From the NCBI RefSeq assembly GCF_014282275.1, contig NZ_VFIA01000048.1, positions 1 through 35,813 on the forward strand: a DNA stretch of 35,813 nucleotides, given 5' to 3'. Source of the stretch: Spirosoma utsteinense. Its GTDB lineage: Bacteria; Bacteroidota; Bacteroidia; Cytophagales; Spirosomataceae. The position numbers and the translations under genes were made by a program. Below, piece by piece: positions 1-7,896 of the stretch. The notes beneath the pieces are model-generated. The model was given only the letters and a program-made list of their open reading frames with translations. It searched no databases and was not told the origin of the DNA. The stretch's first letter is position 1. Every line of letters begins with the position of its first letter.

Positions 1-73
1 CGACATTAGTCTGCTGTTTTTCAAGCTGTTGCAGTTCGTCAACGGTCTGGCTGATTTTAGTAGCGTAATCCAT
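1..73 (-). CDS. Partial CDS, N terminus only (possibly IS630-type transposase ORF)
   Basis: This is a minus-strand reading frame that starts with ATG at 73 and runs off the left edge after 24 codons. The visible peptide begins MDYATKISQTVDELQQLEKQ and is charged and helical. It resembles the N termini of helix-turn-helix proteins that form the first part of IS630-like transposases in Spirosoma relatives, but this is a memory-based impression from very few residues. A TAnnTTTG element (TATCTTTG on the minus strand, 77-84) lies three bases before the ATG, which would allow an almost leaderless transcript. That the frame is coding is moderately likely. The product name is a guess. Confidence 0.4.
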   Translation of the reverse strand, partial: MDYATKISQTVDELQQLEKQQTNV

Positions 74-315
74 AACCAAAGATACGACTTATTGAATTTG
101 ATTTAGTATAAGAAGTTAAAAATGGGTGTTCAACTGGTTTACCAGGGGTGTCTTTAAAGGAATGGGGTTGTCTATTTTCATATTTTACTATATATATTTA
201 AAAAAAGAGGCAAAAAATTAAAAAAACAATCTTTTACCTTCGTCAAGTAATCTATTAATACGATCTACAAATTAGTTCGACACTTAACACCCACCGGTTA
301 CCCCTTAAAATACAT
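74..315. other. AT-rich intergenic region
   Basis: A 240-base AT-rich stretch with several A and T runs lies between the divergent partial gene and the small ORF at 316. It presumably carries both promoters. I see no convincing paired -33/-7 Bacteroidota promoter for the rightward gene. Confidence 0.4.
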
Positions 316-654
316 ATGAATTTATACACTACAGGATTTTCTGTTACGGCAGTAACGACACAACTGATCAAGCAGGCAAGTTGGGAGTCGGAGGTTCAGG
401 AGATGTACAGTAATTATCAGCTTATCAGTTTATTATTAAGTCAGTCGACGTCGATTACTGTCGAGCACAGACAACATTGTTGCTATCTGAAGCAGGAGCT
501 GACCCATACCCTGGAAAATTTTATGAGTGAGCTGGACGAAACAGGCTCGAACTCGGAGATGATAAAACAAGCTATTTTCAGCAAGCACGTAGAAACAATG
601 AAAAAGCTGAATCAATCCGTAGGTATTCTGATCAGCCAGCAGAGCCATTCGTAA
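316..654 (+). CDS. Hypothetical protein, 112 aa
   Basis: The frame runs from ATG 316 to TAA 654. I do not recognise the product. It is predicted to be mostly alpha-helical, has no signal peptide or membrane segment, and contains a Cys-Cys pair near residue 55 (HCCYL). The composition, rich in Gln, Ser, Glu and Thr, suits a small cytoplasmic helical protein. It stands alone: the next genes lie on the other strand and end at 746, so the two are convergent with under 100 bases between them. An overlapping minus-strand frame (436-669) looks like a shadow. Moderately confident that it is a real gene. No function is proposed. Confidence 0.5.
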   Translation: MNLYTTGFSVTAVTTQLIKQASWESEVQEMYSNYQLISLLLSQSTSITVEHRQHCCYLKQELTHTLENFMSELDETGSNSEMIKQAIFSKHVETMKKLNQSVGILISQQSHS

Positions 655-745
655 ACGTATATCCGTCACCGGCTACGAACCGTATGGAGTAGTAGTTGGG
701 AGGTATCGATTGAACCTAATGAATTTACAGTACCTGTTATCCCGT

Positions 746-1495
746 TCACGAATTCAGATTCTGGCGGGCTTTCAATCGAAATGAAAGTGGCGAAGTCTGC
801 GTAGCTTTCTTGAAACATACGGAGAAGTAAGATAAACTGCTAAAACCACATCGGTCGGCAATCCATTGTATGCTTTGATCTGACTGGACCAGGTAGGTCG
901 TTGCCTTTTGCAATCTGTATTCTTTAACGATTTCGCTGAAATTCTTCCCGAAAAACGTAACAAGGCTCCGTTGAAAAGCCGAACGGCTCATGTTCAACGC
1001 TTCAGCCATCTTTTCGGCAGTCAGTGAGGCATTGCCAAACTGCTGGCTCAACTGGGTGTTAAACTGGGTGATGAACTGAAAGCCAGACTCCTCTTTTACC
1101 TCCCGTGGCTGATAGCGGCTTCTGTCGGCTTGCTGTCGTGTAATGTTGTTAACTTTCAATATCAATTCTCTGCGTAAAAACGGTTTGAACAGGTAATCGA
1201 ACGCCCCTTCTTCGAGACCATTGATCATGTCCTGCTGTGTAGCTTTTGCGGTCAAAAAAATGAAGGGTATCGATCGATAGTCGAGGCTATTCTTCAGAAC
1301 CCGGATGAATTCGATCCCGTCCATTTCGGGCATTACGACATCGCAAACAATCAAGTCCGGGACAAAAGACGGCAATAACTCCAACGCCTGACGTCCATTG
1401 GCGGCTGCCCTGACTTCATGCGTGTCAAGCTCCAGTTGTTCCTGTATATTTTCCCTGAGTTGAACGTCGTCTTCAACCACTAAAATTCTGGCCAT
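746..1495 (-). CDS. Response regulator with AraC-type DNA-binding domain
   Basis: A 249-residue two-domain transcription regulator. Residues 1-120 form a CheY-like receiver with acidic pocket D9/D10, phospho-acceptor D52 (CDVVMPEMDG), T82 and K104 (FKPF). Residues about 145-245 form an AraC/XylS double helix-turn-helix, with the typical second-helix sequence WIADRCGFSSLSYFSVCFKK. It should be phosphorylated by a histidine kinase and then bind DNA, but no kinase gene is adjacent. The ATG at 1495 is preferred because the receiver then starts at residue 3. An in-frame ATG at 1549 would add 18 residues of no recognisable character. The domain layout resembles the C-terminal half of Bacteroidota hybrid two-component systems, here as a separate protein. 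The architecture is confident. The target genes are unknown. Confidence 0.9.
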   Translation of the reverse strand: MARILVVEDDVQLRENIQEQLELDTHEVRAAANGRQALELLPSFVPDLIVCDVVMPEMDGIEFIRVLKNSLDYRSIPFIFLTAKATQQDMINGLEEGAFDYLFKPFLRRELILKVNNITRQQADRSRYQPREVKEESGFQFITQFNTQLSQQFGNASLTAEKMAEALNMSRSAFQRSLVTFFGKNFSEIVKEYRLQKATTYLVQSDQSIQWIADRCGFSSLSYFSVCFKKATQTSPLSFRLKARQNLNS

Positions 1496-1617
1496 AGGCA
1501 GTTTGGTCAGTGATACGTAATCTATATACCTATTGCATTTACCGTACACATAAGGTTGTACTATAGGAATGGTCTGACCAATTTGAATTAATTACAATTT
1601 CCTTATCCCCGGTATAA

Positions 1618-1647
1618 TAACAATAAAGTTTCTCTTGAATGGTCAAA
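1618..1647 (-). promoter_or_regulatory. Candidate promoter for the AraC-type response regulator
   Basis: On the minus strand a TTTG (1644-1647) is followed after 18 bases by TATTGTTA (1618-1625), a partial match to the Bacteroidota TTTG / TAnnTTTG promoter. It lies about 70 bases before the upstream ATG (1549) and 125 before the preferred ATG (1495). The match is imperfect, so this is tentative. Confidence 0.25.
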
Positions 1648-1685
1648 AATTTTGGATTGAAGTAGTGGCTACTCCTGATTAACCC

Positions 1686-1922
1686 TTACCTGCTTTTTTG
1701 CAATCGATCCAGCAGGTGCTCCAATCCATTTAACTTGATCTCATACATGGTTTGCAGCAGCATACCCAACTTTCCGGCGGGCATCCCTTTTTGAACAAAC
1801 CACTCGAGATAGGCCATTGGCAGGGTTCGGATGAGACACCCTTTATGCTTGCCAAAGGGCATGGTGTAATGGATCAGCTCTTTCAGCAGATCCGGGTTTC
1901 CCGCCTGGAGTTCTTCGGCCAT
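1686..1922 (-). CDS. DUF3820 family protein
   Basis: A 78-residue protein whose central block MPFGKHKG...LPMAYLEWFVQKGMPAGKLG matches the DUF3820 family, named from a putative quorum-sensing-regulated virulence factor in Pseudomonas. The family has a small compact fold and no established biochemical role that I know of. The conserved features seen are F-G-K-x-K-G, L-P-x-x-Y-L-x-W-F, the G-x-L-G turn, and the terminal Y-E-I-K-L-N-G-L. The length is usual for the family. It lies 59 bases after the CheY-like receiver gene on the same strand and may be co-transcribed with it. There is no signal peptide. The family is confident, the function is not. Confidence 0.85.
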   Translation of the reverse strand: MAEELQAGNPDLLKELIHYTMPFGKHKGCLIRTLPMAYLEWFVQKGMPAGKLGMLLQTMYEIKLNGLEHLLDRLQKSR

Positions 1923-1981
1923 AGGATAGGCAATTGGTGAAAAGACGGGCGATCGGTAGCCAGAGCCAGTCTGGAAAGCAA

Positions 1982-2395
1982 CTACTGGCAGTCGACCAGA
2001 TTCCAGTCCACTTTTAGTTTATTGACCATGTTGCACAACGAGATTATGTCAATAGGTTTGACCAGATATTCGTTGGCACCCATACGCTGCGCTTTCTGGA
2101 TATCACGCTCGCTGCTTGAGGTTGAAAAGACAATGATAGGCGTCGACTGATAGGTTTTTGACGCGCGAAGTATTTTAAGGGAGTCGAACCCGTTCAGGCG
2201 AGGCATGTTCAGGTCGAGGATAATTAGGCAGGCATGCGAGGGCGACTGCTCCAGCGCTGACAATAAGTCCAATCCATCGACGGCAAATTCAATCTTCGCT
2301 TCAGGACAGCACTTGTCAAAAGCAATTTTCATCAGAAACCGGTCATCGTCGTCGTCATCGGCAACGAAAACAGAGTAGGTAGAATCTTTTTCCAT
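1982..2395 (-). CDS. Single-domain CheY-like response regulator
   Basis: A 137-residue stand-alone receiver. The visible features are an acidic cluster in the first loop (a run of six Asp, residues 13-18), phospho-acceptor D61 in LDLNMPRLNG, Ser/Thr switch residues near 91-93, and K113 in LVKPID. There is no output domain, so it must act through protein contact, as in phosphorelays or chemotaxis-like circuits. The subtype with a long DDDD loop and LDLNMPRLNGFE-like motif is common in Cytophagales, often beside hybrid kinases. No histidine kinase is adjacent here. It is the first gene of a possible three-gene minus-strand run (receiver, DUF3820, AraC regulator). Confidence 0.9.
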   Translation of the reverse strand: MEKDSTYSVFVADDDDDDRFLMKIAFDKCCPEAKIEFAVDGLDLLSALEQSPSHACLIILDLNMPRLNGFDSLKILRASKTYQSTPIIVFSTSSSERDIQKAQRMGANEYLVKPIDIISLCNMVNKLKVDWNLVDCQ

Positions 2396-2683
2396 TGGGC
2401 TGTTACGGTAAAGTAATAAATTCCTATAGTAAAATTATAAACCATAGGACAAGAGGATTTTTCTAAGAAAGCAAATCTACAAAATATGATCTTTATTTTT
2501 ATTTTTTAGGGACGCAACATAAAATTATTTACACAAGCTTACCGGTAACCTGTTCTATTAAATTTCTGAAAACCATCGATTTAGATACGACCAAGCCTAT
2601 CCTACCGATAAGTCAATTTATTGGTTTCTGAGATGAGGTTTTCGCCGGTATTTTTAACCGGGCGCAATTGGAATAAATAAATT
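2396..2683. other. AT-rich intergenic region
   Basis: About 290 bases, AT-rich, between the TonB receptor's 3' end and the receiver gene's 5' end, both on the minus strand. It must hold the receiver promoter. A TTTG on the minus strand (about 2472-2475) is present, but no well-spaced TAnnTTTG partner was found. Nothing else was recognised. Confidence 0.4.
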
Positions 2684-2718
2684 AAGAACCCGTTAGAACT
2701 CGCCTTCACCGGGTTCTT
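2684..2718 (-). terminator. Hairpin spanning the TonB receptor stop codon
   Basis: A perfect 9-bp inverted repeat (AAGAACCCG at 2684-2692 and CGGGTTCTT at 2710-2718) encloses the receptor's stop codon and last codons in its 17-base loop. In the direction of transcription it is followed by an A/T-rich stretch (AATTTATTTATT). It is probably a stop-overlapping transcription terminator. Confidence 0.5.
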
Positions 2719-5110
2719 TCATTTTCTTTTTAGCCTGATGGAGCCGGTAATTAAATGTCAGGTTGATCTGTCGCAACCGTCCCTGGGAATTTGTCTCGGT
2801 ATAGAAATTACTACCCTCCGTGATGGACCGGTACCGTCGGGAGTTGAACACGTCGATGACGTTGAGCACCAGCGTGCCGTTATTTCGGAGTACATCTTTG
2901 CTGAGCGAGAGGTCGAGGGTAGCAATGGCTTTCCGGGTGCCCTGGGGTGTTTTCTGAGCGGCTTCGTAATTACCCCGCCATTGAAAATCGGTGCTTTTGA
3001 AGATTGTAAAGCGGGAAGTCAGCCGGGTAAACCAGCTGTAAGTATCGCTCTGGTAGGTTGCATCGAGGTTACCGCCATTGGTGATAGCCCGGAAGAAATT
3101 TACGCTGCCGTCGAGTTTCCACCATTTATAAAGAGCATACGACCCTGTAAACTCGGCCCCGTAGGAGTCTTCGGTTGCTAGGTTCTCGGGCCGTGTCGTT
3201 GAGTTGCCGGCTTCATCGACCTGGCGTATTCGAAGAATTTTGCCCGTTGTATGCCGGTAGTAAAGCGATGAACTCATCGACCCTTTTTCCACATATTTGA
3301 TATGACCTACTTCAAAGGCATTGGTAAATTCCGGATTCAGATCGGGGTTGCCGCTGAAAAAGTTACGGTTATCACTAAACGTCATGAAGGGACTCAGGTC
3401 ATTATACTGCGGTCGGCGAACCCGGCGGCTATAGCTGAGCTGTAGCGCATGCTGACGGGGCAGGTCGTAGGTGGCGTGAACACTCGGGAACAGGTTGGCA
3501 TAACTACGGGGGTTGACATCATTGGTCTGTTTCAGGGTTGTCGTTACCTGGGTCCACTCGGCCCGCAACCCCAGCTGGTAGGAGAACTTACGAACTTTGT
3601 TCCCTACGATACCATATACTGCATTGATCTTTTCGACATACAGGAAATCATTGGTCAGGCCCGGCAGGGGTGTCCAGCTATTGTCGGTATTCTGCTGGGT
3701 AACCGAGTAGTCATTGGTCATGTCGCGGGCGCTTAGCCGCAGACCGCTTTCCAGTTTGCCATCCTTAGCAAAGGGGCGGACGTAATCGAGTTGAAACAGC
3801 AACTGCTTTTCGGTTTCATCGTTGAGTGCCCGTTGCAGGACGTTGGGAATGCCGGACGAGTTGCCATCAGATAGAAACGTTTGCTGGGTGAACAGCTGGT
3901 CTGACTTTTCCCAGTTGTCCAGATACCGAACGTCGGCGGTAAGTTCATGGCCCTGTCGGGCAAACGTTTTCCGATAGCTTACTACATACTCGGAGTTGGG
4001 CTCGGTTTCGGTTTCGTCCTGGGTCCGATTGGTGATGCTTTGGAGTACATTGGTCGTATTGGGTCTGTAGTCCAGATACTGAATATCCGAGAATCGTTTT
4101 CCCTTGCTGATCCGCCAGGTATAGGCGGCCGTCAGGATACTGGTGGGGCTGAAAAAATAGTCGATACCGGCCCGGGCATTATTATTCTGCCCCTTCAGGG
4201 TGCTTGTCGAGTTTTGCCGGTATACGAACGTTGTATCATTGGTATACACCTCCTGGTACAACGCGTTACGGCCGGGCGTATTCCGGAAAGAAGCGGTGTA
4301 ATTGACGAAGAAGTTCAGGTTTTTGCGTCGGTAATTGACATTGGCAGCTGCTCCAAAATTGCTGGGATACCCGGTGATGATATCGAAGGAGCCGTTAAAG
4401 CCTTCTTTCCGTTCTTTTTTTAAGACGATATTGATAACCCCGCCCATGCCTTCGGCTTCGTAACGCGCAGAGGGGTTGGTGATCACCTCAACGCGTTCTA
4501 TCATGCTGCCCTGTAATTGCTGAAGGCCGCTTCCACCTTTGAAACTGACCAGTCCCGAGGGCTTTCCGTCGATTAATATCCGAACGCTGTTGCTACCCCG
4601 AAGGCTAACATTGCCGTCGCCGTCAACGGCAACCGACGGAATATTTTTCAGAATATCGGAAGCTGTACCGCCCGCATTGGCTAAATCCTTGCCCACATTG
4701 AAAATTCGTTTGTCAAGGGCTAGTTCCATCTGGCTCTTTTCACCCATGACAATGACTTCATCCAGTCGTTTAGCGCTGGCTACCAGCATCAGACTCCCCA
4801 ACTGCCTGTCTTGAGCGCCCATATTTATTGCCGGAATTATTTTCTCCCGGTAGGACACCGCGCTGAGTTTAAGAAAATACTGACCCGGTTTTGCCTGTAA
4901 ACCGAATACCCCCGCTTCGTCGGCAACGACGCCGGTTACCAGCGCAGAATCGGTGGTACGGTGGAGGGTGACGGTCGTAAACGGAATCGCTACTTTTTTC
5001 TCGTCGACTAGTGTCCCCCGGATCCAGGCTGTCGATGTCGATTGGGCCAGCGAGCCCAGTGGTAATAGAAGCAGGCAAAAAAAGAGCCGATTGGTAACGG
5101 TCTGGAACAT
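2693..5110 (-). CDS. TonB-dependent outer-membrane receptor (outer membrane beta-barrel family)
   Basis: An 805-residue outer-membrane protein. Residues 1-23 form a signal peptide ending ...GSLAQ. About 25-105 form a carboxypeptidase-regulatory-like beta-sandwich (IRGTLVDEKKVAIPFTTVTL). About 115-225 form the plug, with the DILKNIPSVAVDGDGNVSLRG and VEVITNPSARYEAEGMGGVINI motifs. The rest is a beta-barrel of the kind that ends in a short charged tail with a final Phe (EGEF). The family imports ligands using the TonB-ExbBD energy system. No SusD-like partner lies beside it, so it is not a SusCD pair, and the ligand is unknown. An upstream in-frame ATG at 5143 would put 11 residues before the signal peptide, so ATG 5110 is preferred. 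It is transcribed alone, and a hairpin overlaps its stop codon. Confidence 0.9.
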   Translation of the reverse strand: MFQTVTNRLFFCLLLLPLGSLAQSTSTAWIRGTLVDEKKVAIPFTTVTLHRTTDSALVTGVVADEAGVFGLQAKPGQYFLKLSAVSYREKIIPAINMGAQDRQLGSLMLVASAKRLDEVIVMGEKSQMELALDKRIFNVGKDLANAGGTASDILKNIPSVAVDGDGNVSLRGSNSVRILIDGKPSGLVSFKGGSGLQQLQGSMIERVEVITNPSARYEAEGMGGVINIVLKKERKEGFNGSFDIITGYPSNFGAAANVNYRRKNLNFFVNYTASFRNTPGRNALYQEVYTNDTTFVYRQNSTSTLKGQNNNARAGIDYFFSPTSILTAAYTWRISKGKRFSDIQYLDYRPNTTNVLQSITNRTQDETETEPNSEYVVSYRKTFARQGHELTADVRYLDNWEKSDQLFTQQTFLSDGNSSGIPNVLQRALNDETEKQLLFQLDYVRPFAKDGKLESGLRLSARDMTNDYSVTQQNTDNSWTPLPGLTNDFLYVEKINAVYGIVGNKVRKFSYQLGLRAEWTQVTTTLKQTNDVNPRSYANLFPSVHATYDLPRQHALQLSYSRRVRRPQYNDLSPFMTFSDNRNFFSGNPDLNPEFTNAFEVGHIKYVEKGSMSSSLYYRHTTGKILRIRQVDEAGNSTTRPENLATEDSYGAEFTGSYALYKWWKLDGSVNFFRAITNGGNLDATYQSDTYSWFTRLTSRFTIFKSTDFQWRGNYEAAQKTPQGTRKAIATLDLSLSKDVLRNNGTLVLNVIDVFNSRRYRSITEGSNFYTETNSQGRLRQINLTFNYRLHQAKKKMKEPGEGEF

Positions 5111-5420
5111 AGTTGAGTAAATATCGCCGGGACTGGGGGTCACTGAAGGTTGAATGCGTATTCAGCACGTAAAGGCAGTGCGGCTGTGCATCTACCACCG
5201 GTTTCGCGCCTTTCGTCCAGTAAGGTGCGAAAAAAACACCCGATCCTATATACGCGGCCTAGGTTTGGGCTCGTCGCCATCGCTACAATCGAAACAAAAA
5301 AGAGAGCTACGGTGTACATACGGCAGCCAGGGATCGGGTATGGGTAAAGACCGGCGACGGACCCGTAGTTCGATTCGTCTCAAAAATGGCCGATTTATCT
5401 ACTGAACTAACGACGCCTAT
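5111..5420. other. Divergent intergenic region
   Basis: A 310-base region between the start of the leftward TonB receptor and the start of the rightward secreted protein. It presumably carries both promoters. Short open frames in it (for example 5154-5405) are rich in Arg and Ser and resemble no known protein, so I treat them as chance. No well-matched promoter, RNA gene or repeat was recognised. Confidence 0.4.
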
Positions 5421-5951
5421 ATGCTCAACAAAAGCCTCCTCCTGCTATTCGTGCTTTGTAGTACCGCCCCAGCCAGCCTTTTTGCACAGGCGTTGCCTGA
5501 CCTACGCCAGATCCGGTGGGGTATGCCCCGCCCGCAGGTTAGAGAAGCTGAGCCACAAAAGCCCACGTCCGTGCGGAGGGATAAACTGGTCTATAGCCGC
5601 ATACCGCTGAACGATCGAACCGTTGGGCTTGAGTATGACTTCAATGGTGATTCACTGCTGTCGGCGACCTACTATTACTACGCCACTGTATCGGTGACGA
5701 AAGCGGATGTGTTGGCCGCTTTCAGTGAGTTTGAGGGACAACTGACCGAGAAATATGGCCCCGGTAAACCCATTAAAACGGGAGATGGTCGGCAAATCAA
5801 CTGGTTAACGCCCCGAACACAGATTACGCTGGCGGTGGGTAATGTCGATCGGGGCTGGTCGACGGAGATTGTCTACCTGTGCCGGGTTTGTGGGGGTGGT
5901 CCTCCCGCTGTTACCTCCTGGAAAGCTCGAAAAGAGATCAGGGATTTTTAA
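5421..5951 (+). CDS. Secreted/periplasmic protein of unknown function, 176 aa
   Basis: The N terminus (MLNKSLLLLFVLCSTAPASLFAQ) is a clear Sec signal peptide with probable cleavage after AQ at about residue 23, so the product is periplasmic or outer-membrane associated. The mature part begins ALPDLRQIRWGMPRPQV, like the first helix and strand of small periplasmic proteins that open with an 'I-r-W-G-m' motif. It continues as alternating beta strands (VGLEYDF, LSATYYYY) and one helix (VLAAFSEFEGQLTEKYG). I do not recognise the family. A C-terminal CRVCGGG pair of cysteines might form a disulphide. It is convergent with the next gene, with two bases between stop codons. Confidence 0.65.
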   Translation: MLNKSLLLLFVLCSTAPASLFAQALPDLRQIRWGMPRPQVREAEPQKPTSVRRDKLVYSRIPLNDRTVGLEYDFNGDSLLSATYYYYATVSVTKADVLAAFSEFEGQLTEKYGPGKPIKTGDGRQINWLTPRTQITLAVGNVDRGWSTEIVYLCRVCGGGPPAVTSWKARKEIRDF

Positions 5952-5953
5952 AT

Positions 5954-6190
5954 TTAGTACAGCAGCCGACGCAGCCAGACCGGCCAGCCAGGTTGGCTCG
6001 CCGTGGCATCCAGCCGCTTTTGGTACTCGACCCACTGGGCCCCGAAGATGGCGCTAACTAAGCCCAGGGCTATACCAATTGGCCGCGCATCGTGGCCTGC
6101 CCAGTTGATAAAATCCGTTGCGATGTGGAGAATCAGCGCGAGTAGGCCGCAGGACAGGGTAAGCAGTTTACATAAATTTCTCTTTTTCAT
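5954..6190 (-). CDS. Small membrane protein, 78 aa
   Basis: It starts at ATG 6190 (MKKRNLCKLL); an in-frame upstream ATG at 6208 would add only six residues. Two hydrophobic segments are visible (about residues 7-25 and 38-53), separated by a polar stretch WAGHDARP. A basic C-terminal tail contains WLRRLL. The product is a small inner-membrane protein with two predicted helices. The family is not recognised. Its stop codon is two bases from that of the convergent secreted protein, leaving no room for a terminator between them. Confidence 0.55.
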   Translation of the reverse strand: MKKRNLCKLLTLSCGLLALILHIATDFINWAGHDARPIGIALGLVSAIFGAQWVEYQKRLDATASQPGWPVWLRRLLY

Positions 6191-6304
6191 GTAGTGACGT
6201 ATCCGCAAGGCAATGCGGGTGTGGGCAGCCCCGGTTGGTTATGACTGTAAAATTGACAACTGGATCCGGTAAAAGCTGTTAACTAGTGTATGAGCGGTAC
6301 CAAC

Positions 6305-6356
6305 TTATTCGTCACCTGCCTACCCGCTGTAATGCTGGTAAGCAAGTGACGAATAA
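6305..6356. repeat. Long inverted repeat / hairpin
   Basis: A perfect 11-bp inverted repeat (TTATTCGTCAC at 6305-6315, GTGACGAATAA at 6346-6356) is extended inward by TGC/GCA (6317-6319 with 6342-6344) and TACC/GGTA (6321-6324 with 6337-6340), with single mismatches between the blocks. This gives an 18-pair imperfect stem over a 12-base loop. It lies between two minus-strand genes (6407-6808 and 5954-6190). It could terminate transcription of the former, but no T-run follows on either strand. Other options are a regulatory RNA structure or a small repeat element. Confidence 0.55.
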
Positions 6357-6406
6357 CAAATATGGCTGATTGATCGTACCGTCTAAATCCGGTTGCCGGG
6401 TTGGCC

Positions 6407-6808
6407 TTACTTGATAGCGACCAGACGACCGGCAGGCTGATCGACGGGCTGCGTAGCCAGCGTCAGTTTATGGGTGGCCGTTTCAACGCCGTTGGTAATT
6501 TCTACCTCATAAAGGCCATCCTGAAGCTGGCTGACGTCCAGACGGATACGCGAGGATGTCTCGTTTTTCCCAATGTGTTGCGCAAACAGTACATCTCCCT
6601 TGCTGCTTTTTAGCCGGATGTCGACGGCCCCACCCGTTTCTTTATCCAGCGCAATATTGAGCTTACCCGCAGCGGTGGAGTAGATTCCGGTTTTGTAGGC
6701 CGCAGCGCCAGGGCGACGATCACCGGGTTTCACTGTTGCGAAGGAAGACGACAGGGTGATTAGGCTTACTGTGAGAGCGAGGAAAAGGGGTTTGATGAGC
6801 GATTTCAT
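6407..6808 (-). CDS. Secreted beta-sandwich protein, 133 aa
   Basis: Residues 1-24 form a Sec signal peptide (MKSLIKPLFLALTVSLITLS then SSFA). After a short linker, residues about 48-117 are a single beta-sandwich domain with the strand pattern KLNIALDKETGG, VDIRLKSSKGDVLF and LQDGLYEVEITNG. This resembles the immunoglobulin-like tails found on exported Bacteroidota proteins (the Por secretion-tail / DUF3244-like fold), but here it stands alone. It is likely periplasmic or surface exposed. No catalytic motif is visible. Stand-alone proteins of this kind are common in Spirosoma-like genomes and have no assigned function that I know of. Confidence 0.65.
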   Translation of the reverse strand: MKSLIKPLFLALTVSLITLSSSFATVKPGDRRPGAAAYKTGIYSTAAGKLNIALDKETGGAVDIRLKSSKGDVLFAQHIGKNETSSRIRLDVSQLQDGLYEVEITNGVETATHKLTLATQPVDQPAGRLVAIK

Positions 6809-6867
6809 GATTTCTATGTGTTTATAATCTGGTTATCTGCTAGTCGGGTTATTCCCGATTGGTGAAA

Positions 6868-6875
6868 CAAAGATA
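6868..6875 (-). promoter_or_regulatory. Candidate -7 promoter element (TATCTTTG)
   Basis: A perfect match to the Bacteroidota TAnnTTTG -7 element on the minus strand, 60 bases before the ATG of the 133-residue secreted protein. A TTTG lies further upstream but 26 bases away, longer than the usual 19-21, so the pairing is doubtful. Confidence 0.3.
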
Positions 6876-7003
6876 AGGGCAGACTATGGTACTATGTATT
6901 GCAAACTACCGGAGCGGTCGATCGTCTGGATGAGTGGTTCAAATCCAGCATCGACTGATGGAACGGTATATCGTCAGAAACAGTCTGTACCCGTCAAAAG
7001 CGG

Positions 7004-7789
7004 TCAATAGGTAGCACGCCCGCCTGAAAGGTCGAATATAAACCCGGTGGTGAAACTCGACTCGCCAGACACGATCCAGGCAGCAAGGGACGCTACTTCA
7101 TCAATCGTCCCCAGGCGCTTCATAGGTATTTTGGCCGTCATGTAGGCCAGTTGTTCGGGTGCGGTATGTTCATTCATAGCTGTTTTAATGACTGCCGGAG
7201 CCAGCCCGTTTACGGTAATCCCCGCTTCGGCGTATTCTTTGGCAACCCCTTTTACCAGGCCGATCAAACCGGCTTTCATGGACGAGTAGCCAGCCATGAA
7301 AGGATTGCCTTCTTTGCCCGCGATGGATGCGATGTGCAGGATTCGCCCGTATCGATTGGCTTCCATGGCTTTGACAGCCCATTTGGTCATCAGAAACGCA
7401 CCCCGCAGGTTGACGGTATAGACCGAATCGAAATCGGTGACGCTGTAGTCGGTAATCTTCGTGTTGGTTGGCCCGACTATACCCGCCGAATTGACCATAA
7501 TGTCGAGCCGCCCGGTTGTTTCCAGCACGGCCTGTATGGCTGCCTCGACCGATGCCTCCACGCCTATGTCGACAACCTGCCCCGTTACCGCATACCCCCG
7601 GGCGCTGCATTCGGCAACGGTACGTTCGAGCAGAACACGGTTGATGTCGAACAGGATAACCCGGGCTCCTTCGGCGGCCAGCCTGGTGCCAATGCCCTTC
7701 CCGATACCGTCTGCCCCTCCGGTAACGATAGCCACCTGGCTGGCAAACCTATTTGTGTTTCTATGGCCGTGTGCATCAAGTTGTTCCAT
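7004..7789 (-). CDS. SDR family NAD(P)-dependent oxidoreductase
   Basis: A 261-residue classical short-chain dehydrogenase. The Rossmann motif TGGADGIG lies at 23-30, NSAG at 100-103, catalytic S155, and Y168-x3-K172 (YSSMK). The C-terminal GFIFDLSGG closes the fold. The layout matches 3-oxoacyl-ACP reductase-like SDRs that oxidise sugar acids and polyols (for example 2-keto-3-deoxy-L-fuconate dehydrogenase), but the substrate cannot be deduced. D47, just after the second strand (VILFDIN), favours NAD over NADP. It is divergent from the dehydrogenase/isomerase/SDR/MFS operon at 7930, with 140 bases between starts, so joint regulation is plausible. The enzyme class is confident, the substrate is not. 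Confidence 0.9.
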   Translation of the reverse strand: MEQLDAHGHRNTNRFASQVAIVTGGADGIGKGIGTRLAAEGARVILFDINRVLLERTVAECSARGYAVTGQVVDIGVEASVEAAIQAVLETTGRLDIMVNSAGIVGPTNTKITDYSVTDFDSVYTVNLRGAFLMTKWAVKAMEANRYGRILHIASIAGKEGNPFMAGYSSMKAGLIGLVKGVAKEYAEAGITVNGLAPAVIKTAMNEHTAPEQLAYMTAKIPMKRLGTIDEVASLAAWIVSGESSFTTGFIFDLSGGRATY

Positions 7790-7896
7790 ACACCTGTTTT
7801 TAGGGTCTTAAAGAGAATCGGGTGGTGGAATCTCCTACTGTCACTGTAAAATTTGTAGAACTTATAGGAGTATCTGGTAAACATAAGTGGCTTTTC

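Noticed and set aside
2738..3181. Plus-strand open frame of 147 codons inside the TonB receptor
   Set aside because: It lies antisense to a clear receptor with a signal peptide, plug and barrel, and shows no domain. Long antisense frames are expected in GC-rich coding DNA.
5154..5405. Short plus-strand frame (83 codons) between the TonB receptor and the secreted protein
   Set aside because: It is Arg/Ser-rich with no signal peptide or helix pattern and overlaps a probable promoter region. It is most likely chance.
7151..7849. Plus-strand open frame of 232 codons opposite the first SDR gene
   Set aside because: The minus strand carries a complete SDR with all catalytic motifs. The plus frame has no recognisable family and ends inside the divergent intergenic region.
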